From NCBI GenBank assembly GCA_023382535.1, contig JAHDWA010000003.1, positions 45,761-109,760 on the forward strand: a stretch of 64,000 nucleotides of DNA. The letters run 5' to 3'. A model generated the notes under the pieces. It ran no database searches. It was given only the letters and a program-made list of their open reading frames with translations, and was not told the origin of the DNA. The position numbers and the translations under genes were made by a program. Positions 42,263 to 50,487 of this stretch are shown one piece after another; the first letter of the stretch is position 1, and every line of letters starts with the position of its first letter. Origin of the DNA: Anaerolineae bacterium (lineage in GTDB: Bacteria > Chloroflexota > Anaerolineae > 4572-78 > J111).

Positions 42263-42291
42263 CAGGGGTAGGTTAAAAATACCCACCCCTG
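42263..42291 (-). promoter_or_regulatory. Hairpin in the ftsH leader
   Basis: On the minus strand CAGGGGTGGGT pairs with ACCTACCCCTG (one mismatch) around an AT loop and is followed by TACTTTTTC. It lies about 50 bases before the ftsH start and could act as an attenuator. Upstream, 42296-42720 holds no gene that I can recognise; a few TTGAC words on the minus strand near 42400 may belong to the ftsH promoter. Confidence 0.4.
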
Positions 42292-42720
42292 CCATAGCGG
42301 TGAAAATTATTAGCGGATGTTCCTCATATCACCCCCAGCATACTTTAAAAGAGGAATGATAAACAGGCGCAAAAGTCACAAACTGTCAAGGTCAAAAGAC
42401 ATGTGTCAACATTCCCTAAAGTCACTTGCTCGATAGGCCGCAAGTCACTTCAGATTGTAACGGTTAGTGCAGAGTTATTGAAGAGTACTTTTAGGTGATT
42501 AATCAGCGGGTTCGGCTTGGGTAAGCCATTACGAACAGAAAAAATAGCAGGCTTTCCGGTTAATTACAAACGCACTAGAGTTATTTTAAGGCCATTTTCC
42601 CCATATGTTGCTGACCCTCTAAATTTTGAAACGAAATCTTTGGGAATTTGGGAGAAAATCAGGAGCAGTTGTTCCAGGGGAACATAGCTTGTGAAATGCG
42701 TCCCACTTGAGGTTAAAAAT

Positions 42721-42751
42721 TTGGCGTAATTTTGGGAAAACAGTGTATAAT
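42721..42751 (+). promoter_or_regulatory. Candidate promoter of the first LysM-CAP gene
   Basis: GTGTATAAT gives a perfect -10 (42746-42751). The best -35 is TTGGCG (42721-42726) with a long 19-base spacer. The same GTGTATAAT block recurs at 49605 and 15755. Confidence 0.4.
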
Positions 42752-42795
42752 GGCTCTAGAAACGTGTCTATCCCTTCGCAATTGAGGAGAAAGAT

Positions 42796-44088
42796 TTGTC
42801 TGTAGACACAATTCAAGGGCGGCTTCTTGTCAGAGGAGCCGCTGTTGCTGTGGTAGTGGCAGGGGTAGCACTGGCAATTTGGCCTAATGCTTCTTCAAGT
42901 ACACCAGCGCCGGTAGAGAGCGCCATAACCTTGCCGACCCGAACGCCCCGACCCACAGCGAGCGCTACGGCTAAAACGGTCAGCCAGGAGACCAGGCAGC
43001 CTAAGCCGACGTTACCATCTAAACCGCCACCTTCAACCCCGACCGCAACCCCGACAAGCGGGCCAGTGAGGCATGTTGTCCGTTCGGGGGAAATGTTACT
43101 GGCTATCGCCGCCGAGTACGAGACGTCGGTTGAAAAGATTATGATGGTCAACGAGATTACCGACCCAACCACTATCCAGATTGGCCAAGAGCTGCTGATT
43201 CCGGTGACGGCTACGCCCGCCGGTAAAGTAACCCCCCAGCCCACCCCCAAGTTGATTTTCCACATCATTGAGCCGGGCGATACCCTCCTGGCCCTCGCGC
43301 TGAAATATAACACGAGTGTTGAATCACTCATGGCAGCCAACTGGATTAGTGACCCCTCCGGCTTGCAGATTGGGCAAAAGCTGGTCATTCCCCCTGAAAA
43401 CGGAACCTTGCCAGACCCTATTCTGTGGGCGCCGACGGCGGTACACGAGGTGGAGAGTGGAGACACCGTGCTGGACCTGGCCCTGGCGTATGGCTCCAGT
43501 GTTGAGGATATTTTGGCCGCCAATCCTGATTTGGAACCAACCTCCTTACAAATCGGCCAGCAGCTCTCCGTTCCTTTGACCCGGCAAAAAATTAATCCCG
43601 GTGGGAACCAGGCGGCGGTAGTAAAATTAGCGGCTGCGCCCACCCTCTCAGGAGCAGACCTGGCCGCGCTCAAAAAAGGCTCGCCCAGCCTGGTGGGGCT
43701 GGAGCAGGCGATGGTTGAGGCAGTCAATGCTGAACGCCGAGGTGAAGCGTTGCCCCCCTTTGCTGTTGATGAGCAGTTGACCCTGATGGCCTGGGGGCAG
43801 GCCCAGGATATGGTCAAGCGCGGTTATTTTGGCCACGTCACTCCCGAAGGCCGAACCCTGCGTGACCGTTTTGAGGATCGTGGGCTGGCCTCGACGCGGG
43901 TGGGCGAGAATATTTACCTCAGTGTTAAGCCGGCCAATCAGGCGGTTCAGGCGGCAGTTGGCTGGTTCATGGGCGACCCGCCGCATCGGCGCAATATCCT
44001 GCATGCTCACTTTAACCGGATTGGGGTAGGGGTCGCGCAGGAAGCCTCGGGTTGGTATACCTTTGTGCTGGTTTTTGCAGGAGATTAG
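42796..44088 (+). CDS. Exported LysM(3)-CAP domain protein
   Basis: 430 residues from a TTG start (GAGGAG 8 bases upstream; the next in-frame ATG is far inside). An N-terminal hydrophobic anchor (about 11-30) leads into a Pro/Thr-rich stretch (about 35-90). Three LysM modules follow (about 91-137, 153-200, 213-260), each ending in IGQxLxxP, then a SCP/CAP domain (about 300-430) with GHVTPEGRTLRDR, GENIY and HRRNILHAHFNRIGVG. LysM modules bind peptidoglycan or similar glycans. The CAP domain function in bacteria is unclear. A tandem paralogue follows. Confidence 0.9.
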   Translation: MSVDTIQGRLLVRGAAVAVVVAGVALAIWPNASSSTPAPVESAITLPTRTPRPTASATAKTVSQETRQPKPTLPSKPPPSTPTATPTSGPVRHVVRSGEMLLAIAAEYETSVEKIMMVNEITDPTTIQIGQELLIPVTATPAGKVTPQPTPKLIFHIIEPGDTLLALALKYNTSVESLMAANWISDPSGLQIGQKLVIPPENGTLPDPILWAPTAVHEVESGDTVLDLALAYGSSVEDILAANPDLEPTSLQIGQQLSVPLTRQKINPGGNQAAVVKLAAAPTLSGADLAALKKGSPSLVGLEQAMVEAVNAERRGEALPPFAVDEQLTLMAWGQAQDMVKRGYFGHVTPEGRTLRDRFEDRGLASTRVGENIYLSVKPANQAVQAAVGWFMGDPPHRRNILHAHFNRIGVGVAQEASGWYTFVLVFAGD

Positions 44089-44095
44089 GGCCGGC

Positions 44096-45562
44096 ATGAA
44101 GAACCTGAAACTCCAGGAAATCATCGAAAAATTGCCGGCTTACTGGTGGGGCTGGTCAGCCTTGACCGTCGCTTTCATCGGAGCAGCCGCCTGGGTGCAA
44201 GTCAACGTGGGCCAGCCGACACCCCCGCCGCCGGTGAGCATTATACTACCTTCCCCCCCTCCGCCGACGCCGACCCCAGCGGCAACCCCGCTTCCGGCCA
44301 TCATTGAACCCCTGGCTAACTTTGTGGAAGTAGCAATCTTGAAGATGACGCCTCTGCCCCAGACAACCGCTACGCCGACGCTGCGCCCAACCGTTACGCC
44401 GACGCCTATCTTTGTGTTTCACCCCGTTAAAGCGGGTGAAACGCTCATCTCGATTGCCTCAAAATACGGGATTACCAGCGAAGCTTTACTGGCCGCTAAC
44501 AACATCCGCGACCCGGCTAACCTGGAAGTAGGGCAGGATTTACTTATTCCGCCCAAGGATGGCTTGCGCGTTCCGGTAGTGCCGCACACGGTTGCCGCAG
44601 GCGATACGTTGTTGAGTATTGCCGCCAAATACGGGTCCAGTGTCAAAAAGATCTTAGCGGCCAACCCCCAGTTAAAGGCCGATGATTTGCCGGTTGGTAA
44701 GAGCATTGCCGTGCCGGTTGTCTTTACAGAGGACAAGCCCATTGTGCCGCCAGAGGAGGCAGGGGAGCCGGTATATTACACGATAGTTGAGGGTGATACG
44801 CCCTTGGCCATTGCCCAGGAATATGATGTGCCGGTCGAGTTACTCTTAGCGGCGAATGAGATTACGGACCCGACCCTGCTCCAAATAGGCCAGCAGCTCT
44901 TGATTCCGCCCACCGAAGGCTTAACCCAGGGCGTGCCCATTATTCTATACGAGCTTGAGGAGGGTGACACCCTGCTGGGGCTTGCTTTGGAATTCGGCTC
45001 AAGCGTTAAAGATATTCTGGCGGTCAATCCTGAACTTATTCCTTCTTCCCTGGAAGTGGGTCAAACTGTCGCTATTCCCGTAATTTTTGCCCCACCGCGG
45101 CCGACGCCCGCGCCGCAGCGGCCCCGAGCAACGCCTGTTCCCATTGCTCCACCTCCAAGCCTGGTCGAAATGGAGCAGCAGATGATTGCCGGAGTCAATA
45201 CGCAGCGAGAGGCAGCCGGATTGCCGCCCTATCAGGTTGACGAAGAAATTGCTCAGATGGCGCTGGACCACGCCCAGGATATGGTGGTGCGGGGATATTT
45301 CGGCCACGTGACGCCTGAAGGAAATACCCTGCGTGACCGCTTTGCCAAGCTGGGCATTAGCAGTGCCCTCAACGTCGGCGAGGATATTCAGCGCAACACC
45401 CGCCCGGCGGGTGAGACGGTTCAGTTTGCCCTGAATTGGTTCATGAACAGCCGCCCGCACCGGGCCAACATTCTACACCCCCACCATAACCGCATTGGCG
45501 TCGGCATTGTCGAAGGACCGCCGGGCTGGTACACCTACGTGCTGGTGTTTGCGGAGAGATGA
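44096..45562 (+). CDS. Exported LysM(4)-CAP domain protein
   Basis: 488-residue tandem paralogue of the preceding gene, starting 7 bases after its stop. One TM anchor (about 17-38), a Pro-rich stretch, four LysM modules (about 107-153, 160-205, 225-272, 280-327) and a C-terminal CAP domain (about 350-488) with GHVTPEGNTLRDR, GEDIQ and HRANILHPHHNRIGVG. It has one LysM more than its neighbour, suggesting duplication followed by module gain or loss. The stop overlaps a heptamer array. Confidence 0.9.
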   Translation: MKNLKLQEIIEKLPAYWWGWSALTVAFIGAAAWVQVNVGQPTPPPPVSIILPSPPPPTPTPAATPLPAIIEPLANFVEVAILKMTPLPQTTATPTLRPTVTPTPIFVFHPVKAGETLISIASKYGITSEALLAANNIRDPANLEVGQDLLIPPKDGLRVPVVPHTVAAGDTLLSIAAKYGSSVKKILAANPQLKADDLPVGKSIAVPVVFTEDKPIVPPEEAGEPVYYTIVEGDTPLAIAQEYDVPVELLLAANEITDPTLLQIGQQLLIPPTEGLTQGVPIILYELEEGDTLLGLALEFGSSVKDILAVNPELIPSSLEVGQTVAIPVIFAPPRPTPAPQRPRATPVPIAPPPSLVEMEQQMIAGVNTQREAAGLPPYQVDEEIAQMALDHAQDMVVRGYFGHVTPEGNTLRDRFAKLGISSALNVGEDIQRNTRPAGETVQFALNWFMNSRPHRANILHPHHNRIGVGIVEGPPGWYTYVLVFAER

Positions 45563-45605
45563 AACCTGAAACGTGAGGCGTGATGACTAACGGAACACGC
45601 ACTAC
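45561..45605. repeat. Heptamer array at the stop of the LysM(4)-CAP gene
   Basis: GAAACCT, GAAACGT, GAGGCGT, GATGACT (45561-45588), followed by GGAACACGCACTACG as at 38789. The TGA stop of the gene (45560-45562) overlaps the first unit. 45606-45683 shows no further feature. Confidence 0.75.
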
Positions 45606-45683
45606 GCGCTACAGCCTATTGAAGGGCTGAATGACTTCAAATTTCCTCCTCCCCCTGATCCCTTTGTTACTCTTTAATTTAAC

Positions 45684-47921
45684 TTACACAACTTGGGGTC
45701 CCGGCTGCGACAGCAGGCGGACAATCGGACGCAGTTCCATCCACCACTGCTCTCGGGGGCGGCGGTGGACAGTATCGAGCATGCGCGGCAGGTCTTCCAG
45801 GCTGAAAAACTTGATCTGGCCGGCTTGCAAACCGATGAAGGACGCCGCCGGCGTTGTCTCCTGGGCCTGCTCGATCAAATATTCAATGCACTTGGCGGCC
45901 AGCCGGGTGGCCTGAATCCGGTCAAAGGGTGAGGGGTCGCCCCCCTGCTGGAGGTGGCCCAGAATAGCCTGGCGCACGTCAAATAACTCCTTGCTTTCTT
46001 CCTCAAAGAGCGAGCACAAAAAATTGGTGGTATAGAGTGGGTTGGCGTATTCATTCCGAATCAGCAGGGCCAGCCGCCGGCCGCGCTCAAATCCGGCCAC
46101 CAGCCGGACCAAATCGGCCTGGAGGTCGGCCAGGCTGATGCCTTCTTCATTCAAATAGACCCGTTCAGCGCCGGTGGCCATACCGCTCATCAAAGCCAGG
46201 TAGCCGCAGTACCGGCCCATCACCTCGACCACAAAACAGCGCTGCGAGGCCACCGCCGACTGCTTGATTTTATCCACCGCCTGGACAATATTGTTCAGGG
46301 CCGTATCCGCGCCGATGCTCAACTCCGAGCCGGGTAAATCGTTGTCAATTGAGGCGGGCAGGCAGACAATGGGAATATTGAAGGCGGGGAAGTTGGGCCG
46401 CCGGGAAAAAAGTTCGTGGGCTGACTGGTAGCCCGTCCAGCCGCCAATGATGAGCAGGCCATCAAGCTGGTGGGTTTCGAGGTTGCGGGCAATGGCGTAA
46501 AAATCGCTGCCATCAGGCGTAAAGCGGTTTGTGCCCAATTCCGCGCCGCCGCGCGTGGCCCAGCCGTTAACGCTCATCCAATCCAACTCCTGAATGTCAC
46601 CGGCCACCAGCCCTTTGAAGCCATTCTGCACGCCGAACATCTTGTGGCCGTGATCAATTCCCAGCCGGACGGCGACTCGGACGGCGGGATTCATCCCCGG
46701 CGCCGGTCCCCCCGAATGCATCACGGCCAGGCGAAGCTGCTTCTGGCCGGGTTTGGGGGGATGCGGCGCGGCTCGTACCATCGTGCGCAGGGTCCTGAAA
46801 GCATCCTGAAAACTGCCGCCCCGCAGCGCCATCGCCGTTTCATAATCGTTGCTGGTAATGGCTTCGTTGACGGCGTGGGTTTGGCGCACCGCGTCCATGA
46901 GGGGGGAGTGGATAATCCGGTTGCCGCGAATGCCGATCAACTGGGGCGGGCTGTCCGGTTTGGCCTCCAAAAGTGTCTCCACGGCGGCATAGCCCATCAT
47001 CGTGCTCAGGTTGCGGTCAAAGGCGCTGGGCGAGCCGCCGCGCTGCACATGGCCCAAAATGGTCACGCGCGCGTCCTCCCCCAGCCGTTCCTCCAGCACC
47101 TTTTTAACGTAATCACTGCTAATGGGCTGGCCGTGCCGGTCCTGCGCTCCTTCGGCAATGAGGACAATGCTGTCACGGCGGCGGCCTACATCACGCCCGG
47201 CTTTCAGCTCTCGACACATGGTCTCTTCCCAATTATCCACATCGGGCGGACTTTCCGGGATCAGCACCCAATCCGCGCCGCCGGCAATGGCCCCCATCAG
47301 GGCAAGATAGCCGCAGCGGCGGCCCATCACTTCCACCACAAAGGTGCGCTGGTGGCTGGCGGCGGTGCTGCCCAGGGCATCCAGGGCTTCGGTAATGCGA
47401 TGCAGAGCCGTGTCGGTGCCGATGGTCATATCGGTCCCAAACATATCATTGTCAATCGAACCGACCAGCCCGACAACGGCCAGGCTGGGGTGGCGCTCGG
47501 CTACTTTCGGGCTGATCTTACCCTGTTCGACCAGTTCAGCCAGCAACTCCGGCCATTCCCGGCGAAAGGTATCCGCCCCGGTCAGGCTGCCGTCCCCGCC
47601 AATGACCACCAACGCATCAATCTTGCGCTTGAGCAGATTGCGCGCCGCCTGCAGCCGCCCCTCGCGGGTGCGAAAGGCCGCACAGCGAGCCGTGCCGATC
47701 ACGGTGCCGCCCTGCTGCAAAATACTGCCCACCGAGTCCCAAACCATCGGCACAATCTGGTCGCCGCCGTCCACCATTCCCTGATACCCTTCCCGGATGG
47801 CAAAAACCTCCACACCCCGCGCCAGGGCGGTGCGAACCACAGCCCGCACGGCTGCGTTCATCCCAGGGGCATCGCCGCCGCTGGTCAATACACCGATTGA
47901 ATTTTTGGGTTGTGCAGACAT
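45684..47921 (-). CDS. pfkA: Double-length 6-phosphofructokinase
   Basis: 745-residue tandem phosphofructokinase, laid out like the eukaryotic enzyme. The N-terminal half has an intact ATP/Mg site (GGDGS), SIDND and EVMGRRCGY and is probably catalytic. In the C-terminal half the Mg-binding motif reads GGWTG instead of GGDGS, while SIDND and EVMGRYCGY remain, so it is probably regulatory. Bacterial enzymes are normally about 320-350 residues. ATG 47921 (AAAGGAG upstream) is preferred over 47966. It is convergent with the LysM-CAP genes. Confidence 0.93.
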   Translation of the reverse strand: MSAQPKNSIGVLTSGGDAPGMNAAVRAVVRTALARGVEVFAIREGYQGMVDGGDQIVPMVWDSVGSILQQGGTVIGTARCAAFRTREGRLQAARNLLKRKIDALVVIGGDGSLTGADTFRREWPELLAELVEQGKISPKVAERHPSLAVVGLVGSIDNDMFGTDMTIGTDTALHRITEALDALGSTAASHQRTFVVEVMGRRCGYLALMGAIAGGADWVLIPESPPDVDNWEETMCRELKAGRDVGRRRDSIVLIAEGAQDRHGQPISSDYVKKVLEERLGEDARVTILGHVQRGGSPSAFDRNLSTMMGYAAVETLLEAKPDSPPQLIGIRGNRIIHSPLMDAVRQTHAVNEAITSNDYETAMALRGGSFQDAFRTLRTMVRAAPHPPKPGQKQLRLAVMHSGGPAPGMNPAVRVAVRLGIDHGHKMFGVQNGFKGLVAGDIQELDWMSVNGWATRGGAELGTNRFTPDGSDFYAIARNLETHQLDGLLIIGGWTGYQSAHELFSRRPNFPAFNIPIVCLPASIDNDLPGSELSIGADTALNNIVQAVDKIKQSAVASQRCFVVEVMGRYCGYLALMSGMATGAERVYLNEEGISLADLQADLVRLVAGFERGRRLALLIRNEYANPLYTTNFLCSLFEEESKELFDVRQAILGHLQQGGDPSPFDRIQATRLAAKCIEYLIEQAQETTPAASFIGLQAGQIKFFSLEDLPRMLDTVHRRPREQWWMELRPIVRLLSQPGPQVV

Positions 47922-47966
47922 AATGATTACTCCTTTGTCTACGCTTGTAAAGAAACTGACCGGCAA

Positions 47967-48020
47967 CTGACCTCCTCCCTTCCCTCCCCCTATCAGGGGG
48001 AGGGTTAGGGTGGGGGTCAG
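47967..48020. repeat. GC-rich palindromic repeat overlapping a gene end
   Basis: CTGACC at 47967 to GGTCAG at 48015-48020 form a long purine/pyrimidine-rich imperfect stem. The stop of the acetyltransferase gene (48017-48019) is inside. It may act as its terminator. Confidence 0.6.
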
Positions 48021-48589
48021 TCGTCGTCTATCGCCAGCGGTCGTACGGACTTGGCCATAAAAATATCCGGCTTGCCGGGACCATTGGCATCGGGCATTAC
48101 GCCCACAATAACAAAGCCGAGTTTCTGGTAAAACTCATAAGGATGTCCCCGCCGATTCCTGATCTTCGCTATGTGTTCAAATACATTCGGGTAAAGATTG
48201 ACTCCCGCCAACGAGGTCATATTATCCTCATCGTCTGTACCCAGCCACAGGGTTAAGCCGCCTCGCTGCTGCACCTGCGCCTCCAGATCGGCCACCAGCG
48301 CCCGCCCAATGCCTTGTCGTTGAACCTCAGGTCGAACCACCAGCGGATGCAGTTCCCACACGTGCCCGTCATACTGGCGGATACCCCCTATCCAACCCAA
48401 TACCGTTCCATCGTCGGCCAGGGCTACCCGGCTGATCCGGCCCGGCTCGAATGACTCTCGTACTTCGGCCAGGGCCGCAGCCGTATCCGGCCACGCTTCC
48501 GGCCAATTTTCCCGAAACGCCTCCACCAAAAGTTCGGCCACTTGCTGGATAATGCCTTGATCACCTGCTGTCAAATCTACGATCTTCAT
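48017..48589 (-). CDS. GNAT acetyltransferase, AAC(6')-Ii-like
   Basis: 190-residue acetyl-CoA-dependent transferase. It follows the chromosomal aminoglycoside 6'-acetyltransferase AAC(6')-Ii of enterococci over its length: WELHPLVV (about 78-85), TLWLGTDDEDNMTS, the LYPNVFEHIAKIRNRRGHPYEFY block and NGPGKPDIFMAKS. Whether it confers resistance or acts on another amine is not known. Its ATG lies within a heptamer array and 3 bases after the deacetylase stop, so the two genes are one unit. Confidence 0.88.
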   Translation of the reverse strand: MKIVDLTAGDQGIIQQVAELLVEAFRENWPEAWPDTAAALAEVRESFEPGRISRVALADDGTVLGWIGGIRQYDGHVWELHPLVVRPEVQRQGIGRALVADLEAQVQQRGGLTLWLGTDDEDNMTSLAGVNLYPNVFEHIAKIRNRRGHPYEFYQKLGFVIVGVMPDANGPGKPDIFMAKSVRPLAIDDD

Positions 48590-48612
48590 CCTCTATCCTC
48601 CATCCACGATCC
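48585..48612. repeat. Heptamer array forming a stop-start junction
   Basis: TTCATCC, TCTATCC, TCCATCC, ACGATCC. On the minus strand one unit supplies the TAG stop of the deacetylase (48593-48595) and the next the ATG start of the acetyltransferase (48587-48589), plus its AGAGG site. Confidence 0.88.
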
Positions 48613-49513
48613 TCTGCCTCTGCCGTTCCGCCGCCTCGCGGATGGTCTGAAAATGGATGTCCACAATATCCTCGACCTGCGGGGCGTAGCCGCCCGACAT
48701 GGTGATGGCAACGGGTAACCCCGCGGCCTGGCACAAGTCAAACACCAGCCGGTCTCGCGCAGCCAGTCCTGCTTTGCTCAAAGCCAACCGGCCCAGCCGG
48801 TCGCCGGTAAAGGGATCAGCCCCAGCCAGATAGATGGCCATATCCGGTTGCGCCCCGCCCAATGCCTGGCACAGACCCTGCTCCAATGCCGCCAGGTAGG
48901 TGGCGTCGTCTGTCTCATCCTCCAGTTCCACATCCAGGTCGCTCTGCTCTTTGTGGAAAGGGAAATTTTTCGCGCCGTGAATAGAGAAGGTGAAAATGGT
49001 TGGATCACCGGCCAGAATAGCGGCCGTGCCGTTGCCCTGGTGCACATCGCAGTCAATAATGACGATCCGCCGCGCCCGGCCTTCGGCTTGCATAGCTCGT
49101 GCGGCAATGGCGCTGTCGTTGAAAACACAGAAGCCCTGGCCGCTGCCGGGAAAGGCATGATGGGTGCCGCCGGCCAGGTTAGCCGCAAAACCGTCCTCCA
49201 GCGCAGCCCGGCAGGCGGCGATGGTCGCCCCCGCAGAGCGGCGCGAGCGTTCAACCATCTCCGGCGACCAGGGAAAGCCGATGCGCCGGATTTCCTGGGG
49301 TGTCAATAAACCGTTCTGAACCCGGTGCAAGTAATCCGCCTCGTGTGCCCGGATGATTTCGACATCACTGGCAGCGGGAGGAACGCGCATGTTCTCCGGA
49401 GCAATCAAGCCGGACTCGGCCACTCGCTGGCGCAGCAAGGCATATTTTTGCATAGGAAAACGATGTTCTGGCGGCAGCGGCAGCACAAAGTGATCGGTGT
49501 AGAAGACTTTCAA
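48593..49513 (-). CDS. Histone deacetylase-family amidohydrolase
   Basis: 306-residue zinc deacetylase of the HDAC/acetylpolyamine amidohydrolase superfamily. Metal and active-site elements are AGGTHHAFPGSGQGFC, DCDVHQGNGTA (Asp and His ligands) and AGADPFTGDRLG (third ligand Asp). The start is TTG 49513: GAGGAC lies 8 bases upstream, and the sequence from there (KVFYTDHFVLPLPPEHRFP) matches the normal family N-terminus, unlike a start at 49561. It is transcribed with the acetyltransferase gene, so the pair may acetylate and deacetylate the same amine. Confidence 0.92.
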   Translation of the reverse strand: MKVFYTDHFVLPLPPEHRFPMQKYALLRQRVAESGLIAPENMRVPPAASDVEIIRAHEADYLHRVQNGLLTPQEIRRIGFPWSPEMVERSRRSAGATIAACRAALEDGFAANLAGGTHHAFPGSGQGFCVFNDSAIAARAMQAEGRARRIVIIDCDVHQGNGTAAILAGDPTIFTFSIHGAKNFPFHKEQSDLDVELEDETDDATYLAALEQGLCQALGGAQPDMAIYLAGADPFTGDRLGRLALSKAGLAARDRLVFDLCQAAGLPVAITMSGGYAPQVEDIVDIHFQTIREAAERQRQRIVDGG

Positions 49514-49583
49514 GTAATTTGTCCTCAGGCCATCCTTTAACGTGCTGCCATTATGCCACAAGACCCAGGGCTAGACAAAGTTA

Positions 49584-49612
49584 TTGGCAGGGTCGGCCAG
49601 GATGTGTATAAT
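49584..49612 (+). promoter_or_regulatory. Promoter of the histidine phosphatase gene or its leader RNA
   Basis: TTGGCA (49584-49589), 17 bases, TATAAT (49607-49612) within GTGTATAAT. Transcription should start near 49619. Confidence 0.7.
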
Positions 49613-49622
49613 CCTCTGTAGC

Positions 49623-49698
49623 AAGGGGGCTGCTCATTTGTCCAGCGCTCAAAGATCTTTAAGGCCTTTGAGCTCTAAAAGAGCAGCCCCTTATTTTT
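49623..49698 (+). ncRNA. Hairpin leader: attenuator or short RNA
   Basis: A two-tier hairpin. Outer arms GGGGCTGCTC (49626-49635) and GAGCAGCCCC (49681-49690), inner arms GCTCAAAG (49647) and CTTTGAGC (49666-49673), then TTATTTTT. It begins a few bases after the predicted transcription start and ends 19 bases before the ATG of the phosphatase gene. It is either an intrinsic terminator that attenuates the gene or a stand-alone RNA of about 80 nt. Confidence 0.6.
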
Positions 49699-49717
49699 GA
49701 TAGGGAGACTCAACCAT

Positions 49718-50452
49718 ATGAAACTGTTTATTATTCGCCACGCTCAGTCCTTCAATAACGCCTTGCCGCCGGACCGGGAGAGTTTTGAGCGGGTTTGTGA
49801 CCCGCCGCTGACCGAATTGGGCCAGCGCCAGGCCCACCTGTTAGCCGAGCATCTGGCGACCGGCAAAAACCCGGAGCTGTCCTCCTGGACTTCGGTTGAG
49901 GCCACCGCCAGCCACCGGCGGCGCGGCTACAACATTACCAAACTCTATTGCAGCGCCATGCATCGCGCCCTGCAAACCACCCTGCCGATTGCCCAGGCCC
50001 TGGGGTTGACGCCCGAGGTTTGGCTGGACATCCACGAACATGGCGGTATTTACCTGGATGATCGGGAAACGCGCGGTGCCGTTGGCCTTCCTGGCAAAAC
50101 CCGCTCAGAGATCCTGGCCGAATTTCCAAATTACGTCCTGCCGGAACTCATCACCGAAGAGGGCTGGTGGACCGGGGGCTGCGAGGATTGGGCGGGCTGT
50201 CACAGCCGGGCGATCAAGGTGGCGGCAGTGCTGCGCGCCCAGGCAGCCAGCGAAGAACGGATTGCGATTGTCTCGCACGGCGGCTTTATTGATGCCCTGC
50301 TGAAGACGCTGCTCAACCAGTTGCCCAGCCAGCACGTTTTCTACTATAAATTCAATACGGCCATCTCCCGCATTGATTTTCGCCAGGATGGCCGGATTGA
50401 TTTTCGTTACTGGAACTGGGTGGAACACCTGCCGCAGGAGTTAATCACGTGA
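49718..50452 (+). CDS. Histidine phosphatase (phosphoglycerate mutase-like)
   Basis: 244-residue member of the branch-1 histidine phosphatase superfamily. It has a catalytic RHA motif (FIIRHAQS, His about 8, the common form being RHG), the second-site SAMHRALQT (about 76-84) and VSHGGFIDAL (His about 191). Insertions around 50-70 and 105-160 make it longer than minimal phosphatases. AGGGAG precedes ATG 49718. The substrate is unknown. It is downstream of a strong hairpin leader. Confidence 0.88.
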   Translation: MKLFIIRHAQSFNNALPPDRESFERVCDPPLTELGQRQAHLLAEHLATGKNPELSSWTSVEATASHRRRGYNITKLYCSAMHRALQTTLPIAQALGLTPEVWLDIHEHGGIYLDDRETRGAVGLPGKTRSEILAEFPNYVLPELITEEGWWTGGCEDWAGCHSRAIKVAAVLRAQAASEERIAIVSHGGFIDALLKTLLNQLPSQHVFYYKFNTAISRIDFRQDGRIDFRYWNWVEHLPQELIT

Positions 50453-50458
50453 TGACGG

Positions 50459-50487
50459 GGAGTGCCAAAGCCCCGCTTTGGCATTCC
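50459..50487. terminator. Hairpin between convergent phosphatase and GNAT genes
   Basis: GGAGTGCCAAAGC and GCTTTGGCATTCC with a 3-base loop (one G-T pair), placed exactly between the two stop codons. Confidence 0.7.

Noticed and set aside
42619..42816. 65-codon minus-strand frame upstream of the LysM-CAP gene
   Set aside because: It overlaps the LysM-CAP promoter and start, and has no ribosome site.
46470..47900. 476-codon open frame on the + strand
   Set aside because: Antisense to the phosphofructokinase gene, whose motifs are intact. No domain is recognisable in this frame.
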